This document shows positions 57,292 to 64,000 of a stretch of 64,000 bases of DNA, in pieces. Position 1 is the stretch's first letter; every line of letters begins with the position of its first letter. This stretch comes from Schistocephalus solidus. Its lineage: Eukaryota; Platyhelminthes; Cestoda; Diphyllobothriidea; Diphyllobothriidae. Position numbers and translations under genes: made by a program. The stretch lies in contig WEDG01002530.1 of the NCBI GenBank assembly GCA_017591395.1, positions 1 through 64,000 on the forward strand, in the 5' to 3' direction. The notes under the pieces were generated by a model that had not been told where the DNA came from, ran no database searches, and saw nothing but the letters and a program-made list of their open reading frames with translations.

Positions 57292-57336
57292 AACCGGAAT
57301 GGACATTTCTGGCTTATTAGCCGTCATCAGCCAGTC
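57292..57336 (-). ncRNA. Hammerhead ribozyme, unit 2 (intact core)
   Basis: Stem I GACTGG (57336-57331) pairs with CCGGTT (57297-57292) using two G-U pairs. Core CTGATGA (57330-57324) and GAAA (57309-57306) are intact. Stem II is GGCT-AATA-AGCC, four pairs, again with a C/A at the base. Stem III is AT-GTCC-AT: the loop differs from unit 1 while the stem is kept. Confidence 0.75.
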
Positions 57337-57365
57337 ATACCCAATCCCAAGTGTGGAACACCCTG

Positions 57366-57427
57366 GGATTCGAACCCACGACGTTTGGTATTTGAGTCGA
57401 ACGCTCTACCATTAAGCCACGGGCTCG
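57366..57427 (-). other. tRNA-like Pol III promoter head (unit 2)
   Basis: Same as the head at 57059-57120 with one box A change (TGGCTTAATGG); box B is perfect. Confidence 0.7.
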
Positions 57428-59427
57428 TTGCTTTGTCGGTTGCGATCGGGAATATGATGAAAGAGTGTGGCTCACCGATCTGCTTAAGGAACATGTATGT
57501 TCCGTTGTGCCCTGGAGCTCACATTTAGAGCCCCTCGCAGGCAGTCGCATAGCGACGTGTAGCATATGATAAGGTGGAAATGACAAAGACAAGGGAGACT
57601 GGAATGGCAATTTCTGGCTTATTAGCCGTCTTCAACCATTCAAACCCAATCTCGAGTGGGGATCACCTGAGATTCGAACACAAGACATTTGGTCATTGAG
57701 TGTAAAAATCTACCATTGAGCCACGGGCTCGTTGATTTTTCGGTTTTTGATCGGGCGTATGAATTATGATTGTGAAGTGCTAACCGGTCTGGATAAAGAA
57801 CCTATGTGTTCGTTTATGACCTAGAGCTCACTAAAGAGCCCTCGCAGGCAGTCGCATAGCAACCTGGAGAATATTATGATAAGGTGGAAACGACAAAGAA
57901 AGGTGAGACCGGAATGGACATTTACAACTTATTAGCCGTCTTCAGCCATTCATACCCAAACTCGACTGGGGTTCACCCGAGATTCAAACACACGAAATTT
58001 GATCATTGAGTGCAACGCCCTACCATTAAGCCACAAGCTTTTGTTTTCTCGGTTTGTGATCGGGAGTATCAAATACGATAGTGCGGTATTCACCGATATG
58101 GCTAGGGGACCTGTGTGTTCCGTTGTGCCCTGTAGCTTACTTTTGAGCCCTCGCAGGCTGTCGCATTGTAAATTGGCGAATAGGAGGATAAGGTGGAACC
58201 AACAGATACAAGGGAGACCGGAATGACCGTTTCTGGTTTATTTAGCATCATTTACCAAGGCTAGCAAATTTGGGGTGTGGATAACCTACGATTCGAACTC
58301 GTGACCTGCGATCGTCGAGTGTAACACTCTTCCATTGAGCCACGGGCTCTTTTTATTTTAGGTTTGCTATTGGAAATATGAATTACGATAGTGAGCTGTT
58401 CACTGATCTGGCTTAGGACCATGCGTGTTCGTTTGTGCCCTCGAGCTCACCATAGAGCCATCGCAGGTAGTCGCATAGCAACTGGGCAAATATGATGATA
58501 AAGTGGAGCAAAAAAAGGCAAGGGAGACAGGAATGGCCATTTCTGGTGTATTAGCAGTCATAAGCCAGTCATACCCAATCTTGGCTGTGGATCAGCGGAC
58601 ATTCGAACCCGCGACCTTTGAATATTAAGGGTAAAAAATTTTCATTGAGCCACTGACTCGTTGTTTTGGCAGCTTGCGTTCAAAAATAGGAAATATGACT
58701 GCAGTGTTCACCGATCCGGCTAGGTGACCAGCGTGTTCCCTTGTGCCCTGGAGCTCACTTTAGAGCCCTCGTAGTCCGTCGCATAGCAACATGGTGAAAA
58801 GGATGATAAGGTGGAAAAAAACAAAGACAAGGGAGACATGAATGGCCATTTCTGGTTTATAAGCAGTCATAAGCCAGTCATACCCAATCTCGGGTGTGGA
58901 TCAGCCGACATTCGACCCCGCAACCTTTGATCATTGAGGGTAAAAATATATCATTGAGAACCGGGCTCGTTGTTTTAGCGGCTTGCGTTCGGGACTATTA
59001 ATTATGCTTAGGAAAATTTATGTTCAGTTGTGCCCTGGAGCTCACTATAAAGAATTCGCAGACTGTTGTATAGCAAATTGGAGACTATGATGATTAAGTC
59101 AGAACCGACAATGACATGGGAGACCGTAATAGCAATTTCTAGATTATCAGTACTCATCAGCAAATCATACCCAATCTCGGGTTGGATCAGCAGAGATTCG
59201 GGACCGTGATGTTTGATCATTGAGTGTAACACACTACGCATGATCAACGGGCCCGTTGTTTTGTCAGTTTGCGAGCGGGGATATGAATTTTGCAGTGAGG
59301 TGTTAACCGATCTGGCTAAGGAACATGTAGGTTTCGTTGTGCCCTGGTGCTCCTTTAGAGCCCTCGCGGGTAGTCGCAAAGCAACCTGGAGACTATGATG
59401 CTTATCTGGAACAGGCAAATACACGGA

Positions 59428-59472
59428 GACCGGAATGGCTATTTCTGACTTGTTACCCGTCATCAGCCAGTT
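59428..59472 (-). ncRNA. Hammerhead ribozyme, unit 9 (core kept, stem II weak)
   Basis: CTGATGA and GAAA are present and stem I keeps five pairs (AACTGG with CCGGTC), but stem II is reduced to about two pairs. Probably inactive or poor. Confidence 0.5.
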
Positions 59473-60980
59473 ATACCCGATCTCGGGTGTCGATCACCCA
59501 AGCTGCGAACCCGCGACCTTTGATCATTGAGTGTACCTCACTACCAATGAGCCACTGGCCCGTTGTTTTGTCGGTTCGCAATCAGGAAGATGAATGATAA
59601 ATGTGATGTGTTCACCGATGTGGATAAGCAATATGTGTGTTCATTTTCGCCCTGGAGTTCACTTTGGATCCCTGGCAGTAAGTCACATGGCGACCTGGAA
59701 AATATGATTTAAAGGTGGTACCAACACGGACAATGAATTCCCAATATGCATGTCTGTCGTTTTAGCCGTCATCAGCTTGTCATACCTAATCTCGTGTGTG
59801 GATCACCCGAGAATCTAACACGCGACCTTCGATCATTGAGTGTAACACTCTACCATTGAGCCACGGGTCCGTTGTTTTCTCACCGATCTGGGTAAGGAAC
59901 ATGTGCATTACTCTGTGACCTGGATCTCACTTTAGAGCCCTCGCTGTCAGTTGCAAAGTAACTTGGCGAGATGTTTACCGATCTGCCTAAGGAACATGTG
60001 TGTTCATTTGTGCCCTGGAGATGACCATAGAGCCATCTCAGGCAGTCACATAGCTAATTGGCAAATATGATTACAAGGTGGAACCGACAAAGACAAGGGA
60101 AACCGGAATTGTCATTTCTGGTTCATTTGCCGACATCAGCCAGTCATACATAATCTCGGGAGTGGAACACTCGAGATACGAACTCGCGAGATTTTCTCAT
60201 GGAGTGTAACAATCTACCACACATTCTACGTACAGGTTTCTTAGACAGATCGTTGAAAATCTCGCTATCCTAATTCATATTCCCAATCGCAAAACGACAA
60301 AAGCAACGGGCCCGTGCGTCAATGTTAGACTGCTTCACTCAATAATCAAGGGTAGTGGGTTTGAATCTCGAGTGATCCACAACCGAGAGTGGGTATGACA
60401 GGCTGATGACGGCTAATAAGCCAGCAATGGCCATTCTGGTAACCTTTATCTTTGTCGGTTCCTCCTTATCATCATATTCGCTAAGCTGCTATGAAACTGA
60501 CTGCAATGGATCTAAAGTGTGCTTCAGGGCACAGCAGATCACACAGGTCCCCTAGCCAGATCGGAAAACACCTCACTATCATATTTAATATTCCAGATCG
60601 CAAACCAACAAAACAACGAGCCCTGGCTCAACGTTAGCGTGATACAATCAATGATCAAAGGTTGCGAGTTCGAATCTCGGTTCATTCACACACGAGAATT
60701 ATGATGAATTGCTGAAGAAGACTAGGAAGGCAGAAATGGGCATTCCAGTCTCCCTTGCCTTTTTCGTTCCCCCTTATCATAATAATCTCCAGGCTGCTAC
60801 GCGACTGCCTGCGAGGGCTGTAAAGTGAGCTCCAGGGCACAACGGAACATGCCTTTTCCTTTGCCGGTTCTTTGAAAACCTCACTGTCATAATTCATATT
60901 CCAGATCGCAAAATGAAAAGTCAACGGACGGTGGCATAATGGTACAGGGTTACACGCAATTATCAAAAGTCGCGGGTTCG

Positions 60981-61007
60981 AATCTCGGGTGATCCACACC
61001 CGAGATT
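60981..61007 (+). other. 11-bp RNA hairpin between tRNA-like head and hammerhead
   Basis: AATCTCGGGTG (60981-60991), loop ATCCA, then CACCCGAGATT (60997-61007): all 11 positions pair. In unit 1 the same hairpin (minus strand, 57063-57037) reads AATCCCAGGTG/CACTTGGGATT, where two pairs have changed on both strands. The 5' arm overlaps the 3' side of the T arm, so the two structures exclude each other. Confidence 0.75.
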
Positions 61008-61013
61008 GGATAT

Positions 61014-61058
61014 GATTGGCTGATGACTGCTAATAAGCCAGAAATGGCCATTTAGTCT
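61014..61058 (+). ncRNA. Hammerhead ribozyme, plus-strand unit (core kept, stem I weak)
   Basis: Core CTGATGA (61020-61026) and GAAA (61041-61044) are present. Stem II GCT-AAT-AAGC is partly kept. The 3' strand of stem I has lost bases and no longer pairs fully with GATTGG. Confidence 0.45.
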
Positions 61059-61631
61059 CTTATGTCCTTGTCGGTTCCACCTTATCATATAATTGCCAAT
61101 TTCCTATGCGACCGACTGCGTGGGCTCTTAAGTGAACTCCAGGGCATAAATGAACACACCTGTTACTCGTCCAGTTGGGTGAATACTTCACTTTCATAAT
61201 TCATCTTCCCGATGGTGAACCGACAAAAAAACGGGCCCGTGGCTCAATGGAAATGTGTTACACTCAATGGTCAAAGGCCAAGTGTTGGAATATCAGGTAA
61301 TCCACACCCAAGATTTGGGATGACTGGCTGATTACAGCTAATAAACCAGAAATGTACATTCCGGTCTCCCATGTCTTTGTCGGTTACAACTTATCATATT
61401 TTTCTCCAACTTGCAATGCGTCTGACTGCGAGGACTCTAAAGTGAGCTCCAGTTCTCTATGGAACATACATGTTCCTTATCCAGATAGGTGAACACCTCA
61501 CTATCATAATTCATATTCCCAATCGAAAACCAACAAAACAGCGTGCCCGTGGCTCAATGATATATATTTAACCTCAATGATCAAAGGTCGTGGGTTCGAA
61601 TCTCGGGTGATCGACACCAGAAACTGGGCAT

Positions 61632-61676
61632 GACAAGCTGATGACGTCTAATAAGCCAGAAATGTCCATTTCGGAC
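61632..61676 (+). ncRNA. Hammerhead ribozyme, plus-strand unit (core kept, stem I broken)
   Basis: Core CTGATGA (61638-61644) and GAAA (61659-61662) are present. Stem I strands GACAAG and TCGGAC pair poorly, so self-cleavage is doubtful. Confidence 0.4.
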
Positions 61677-62394
61677 TACCTTGTCCTTGTCGGTTCCACC
61701 TTATCATCATATTCGCAAAGTTGGATGCATCTGACTGCGAGGGCTCTTTAGTGACCTCCATAGCACAACAGAACACGCAGGTTCATTAGCCAGATCGGTG
61801 AACACCTCGCTATCATAATTCGCAGTTCCGACCGGAAACCAGCTAAACAGCGTGACCGGGCTTCAATAGTAAACTATTACCCTTAATGATCAAAGGTCGT
61901 GGGTTCGAATCTCGGGTGATGCATAGCCGAGATTGGGTATGAGAGACTGAGGACGGCTAATAAGCAAGACTTTGCCATTCCGGTCTGCCGTGTCTTTGAC
62001 GGTTCCATCTTATCATCTTATTTCCCAAGTTGCTATGCAAATGCCTGCGACAGCTCGATAGTGACCTCCAGGGCACAACGGAACATACATGTTCCTTAAT
62101 TAGATTTGTAAAAACTCAGTATCATAATTCATATTTCCAATCACAAACCAATAAAACAACGGACCAGTGGCCCAATGATAGATATTTACTCTCAATACTC
62201 AAAATTCGCGGGTTCGAATCTGGGGTGATCCACACCCGAAATTAGCCTTTCGTTGCTATAATAGCGATCATCTACGCAAAAAAAGAACTTGCTTAACTGT
62301 ATCAGTTATTCCGACTCAACCGATACCCAGTCAGCTTTTTGAAAAGCTGCCTCAGACACTAGAGTCAACCTCAAACCTTAGGCTCTAATGGAGA

Positions 62395-62945
62395 ACCCGG
62401 ACCGCGTAAATTCTACTCCCTACCTTACACGCAGGGCATCTCCGAAGCGATTGACCGACAATTAAACCAGTTTGGCATCTTCCTTGCGCGCAACACTATC
62501 CCGGGTAAAAGACCCTATACCCAAAGAGCAGCAAACTAATATCGTCTACCGCGTTGCGTGTGTCAACTGCTCTTGCGCTTATATTGGTCATACCAGCCGA
62601 CGAATTGGGACGCGTATTACGGAACATAAACTAGCCATTCATTGATGCAACCCTTTGTCCCTCATTTTTGCGCTCGCCCTTGAGTTCGACCATCGCTTCA
62701 ATTGGGACGGAACCGAATTTGTTGCAATGGCTAACCCCAAACAGGTGCGTGAATTTCTCGAGGCGTGGCACTATAACACAACCAGCATCAACCGCCAGGT
62801 CGATCTGGACTCTCAATACGAAGGCCTGCGTTCCCGGCTCACTGACTTGCGCCCACAACCTAACCACAGCCACTCATCTTTTCTGGACCATGTTTACTCT
62901 CATTGTCTAGCCACCCCCTCCCCTGACACGGCGAACAACAATTGA
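62395..62945 (+). pseudogene. Penelope-like element 3' end with GIY-YIG endonuclease
   Basis: Penelope-like elements end in a GIY-YIG endonuclease that nicks the target. Visible in order: KFYSLPYTQGISEAIDRQLN (the 'PY..G.SE.I' block between RT and endonuclease), FGIFLARNTIP, then after a frameshift near 62505 VKDPIPKEQQTNIVYRVACV, NCSCAYIGHTSRRIGTRITE (with the YIG-T-R-R-EH core), an in-frame TGA at 62643, and the terminal block FDHRFNWDGTEFVAMANPK, then FLEAWHYNTTSINRQVDLDS and YEGLRSRL. The last part is open to 62945. The RT domain is missing. Two lesions only, so it is a fairly young copy. Sequence from about 62256 may be an earlier part of the element. Confidence 0.85.
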
Positions 62946-63217
62946 AACTATTAACACCTCCAACATTACCTCTGTCCCCACCCCGCATCGATGACCATTA
63001 AGTTTACCGTCTGCAGTCGCATTTAGTTGCCATCCCTCTCCGCCTCCGACACAGGGAGCCCTAACAGCTCCCCCCCCTAACCGGCCCCAATCCAATTATG
63101 TGCCCAGTCCTCACACCCCAGTTGGTTGTCTGTCCTTGTCTGTCCTGTAGCACAAACTGGTAATCTGACCATTTCATTCTACTTGTAGTACTACTTGTTT
63201 GTAGAATGGGCATTACG

Positions 63218-63285
63218 TGGTTATTCCACAGTGGTTGATTGTCTTCGACCCAAATGTTCATTGAAATTTCGGGTCTGACCCTAAA
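63218..63285 (+). repeat. Short dispersed repeat, copy 2
   Basis: Matches 44388-44465; see that entry. Confidence 0.5.
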
Positions 63286-63350
63286 AAGTCATGTCCGAAG
63301 CACCTGACTCCATGTCCTGCACTTAATAATTTCAGAAATTATTTACCCGA

Positions 63351-63372
63351 TATATATATATATATATATATA
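63351..63372. repeat. (TA)11 microsatellite
   Basis: Perfect TA dinucleotide run. Confidence 0.9.
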
Positions 63373-64000
63373 AATTCTGTAGGCCATTGTGCATGTGGTG
63401 TCCATAACTAATGGCGTCACTGAGTATGGATTCGAGCACGAATCGAATGCAGGAAGTTAATATATTTATAGCTTTAGCGATCACATTTACATGATCTCAA
63501 TTGAATAAGTGTCAGCGGATATCATCCGACACACATTTCTGCCACCGAGCAGGTGTGTTCCTCACGCCGGGGAGTCCACCCAGATCTGGTTCGAGAAGGC
63601 CACCCAGAGTCATCCGTTGCAGCTCTAGGAGTGTTGCTTTAACCGACATCAGCATTAAAAAATCAAGGGTGTGGTTTTCAGGTGCGCTGGGGAGTGCCCC
63701 CGTGCAAATAAAATTGCTTCTTGTCAGCTCTGCTCGAGGGCCCAAATTTTGCTTCATTAATTAAAAAATTCATACGCAAAGTTGATGCCTCACGTGAAAG
63801 TTAAAGGTTACAAATCAGCAATTTTTAGTAATAAATGTAGCCTTCAAGGACAAATAGATTCTTTAGTAAAAAAACAGACTAGTCCCGATGGGCCGACAGT
63901 AGGAATCTAAAGTCTGTCCCAAACGTAAGTGAGAACAGCCTGCAAGTGATCCCACCTCTTTACCTCTAAGTGACTCCCAAATACGTGTGTGGAGGTGGAT

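Larger units (their letters stand above)
56855..60235 (-). repeat. Tandem tRNA-like/hammerhead satellite, minus-strand half (about 11 units)
   Basis: Units of about 305-310 bp repeat with the box-B-like motif at about 57059, 57366, 57672, 57980, 58290, 58600, 58908, 59195, 59500, 59811 and 60175. Each unit, read on the minus strand, has a tRNA-like head (box A TGGCTCAATGG, box B GGTTCGAATCC), a hairpin, a hammerhead ribozyme of about 45 nt, then about 200 bp including the palindrome-like GGAACATGTATGTTCC. This is the architecture of the schistosome Sm-alpha satellite/SINE (about 335 bp, Pol III promoter plus self-cleaving hammerhead). The two leftmost units are nearly alike; units further right are diverged, and 59880-60000 holds a partial duplication. 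Transcription of such arrays yields multimers that the ribozyme cuts to unit length. Confidence 0.85.
60236..62245 (+). repeat. Tandem tRNA-like/hammerhead satellite, plus-strand half (about 7 units)
   Basis: Same unit as on the left but in the opposite orientation, with box-B-like motifs at about 60361, 60667, 60974, 61283, 61590, 61899 and 62209. The halves meet near 60216-60252. The last unit stops at 62245, inside the hairpin and just before the hammerhead. Ribozyme cores are mutated in most of these units: GCAA for GAAA at 60435, CTGAAGA near 60699, CTGATTA near 61330, CTGAGGA near 61948. The cores at 61020 and 61638 keep CTGATGA and GAAA but have weak stem I. Confidence 0.82.
62946..64000. 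other. Right end of window, no gene seen
   Basis: Contains (TA)11 at 63351-63372 and the short dispersed repeat at 63218-63285. A frame at 63501-63764 has no recognisable domain. Confidence 0.5.

Noticed and set aside
56855..62245. CRISPR array
   Set aside because: Unit length of ~307 bp, eukaryotic context and absence of unique spacers between short repeats.

Overview
The window looks like nuclear DNA of a flatworm (Platyhelminthes), most likely a parasitic neodermatan such as a tapeworm or fluke. The reasons are small coding exons with GT-AG introns separated by kilobases of AT-rich sequence, a heavy load of decayed non-LTR retrotransposons, a Penelope-like element, and a tandem array whose unit combines a tRNA-like Pol III promoter with a hammerhead ribozyme, as in the schistosome Sm-alpha satellite. 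The assignment to flatworms is inference. No bacterial-type operon is present.

Layout. 1-13165 is a graveyard of non-LTR retrotransposons: pieces at 1-660 (+), 2290-3815 (-), 4380-4970 (+), 5550-6730 (-), 7520-9350 (+) and 10560-13165 (+), with a duplicated 394-bp repeat at 9346-10030. Around 13.2-17.2 kb I see no gene, only a 26-bp perfect palindrome. 17196-23095 (+) holds most of a gene for STN1, the OB-fold subunit of the telomere-capping CST complex, in at least seven exons, one followed by a probable GC-AG intron. Converging on it, 31032-24207 (-) holds a class A peptide GPCR of the FMRFamide-receptor type in three exons that join in frame. The large introns of both genes carry copies of the same AT-rich dispersed repeat.

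31.0-53.1 kb is gene-poor. It holds a promoter- or LTR-like segment with two perfect heat-shock elements (33.5-33.7 kb), an RT fragment (34.48-35.54 kb, -), decayed tRNA-like pieces, a possible first exon (40.04-40.26 kb, -) and nothing else I can support as a gene. 53.11-53.63 kb is a 5'-truncated retrotransposon tail. 54482-53810 (-) holds the last two exons of an ankyrin-repeat protein, possibly an asparaginase/lysophospholipase (ASPG) type.

56.85-62.25 kb is the most unusual part: about 18 units of roughly 307 bp, each with a tRNA-like box A/box B head, a hairpin whose stem is kept by paired base changes, and a hammerhead ribozyme. About 11 units read on the minus strand and 7 on the plus strand, diverging from a junction near 60.23 kb. 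The first two units have intact ribozyme cores. Right next to the array lies the decayed 3' end of a Penelope-like element with its GIY-YIG endonuclease (62.39-62.95 kb). The last kilobase has only a TA microsatellite and a short dispersed repeat.
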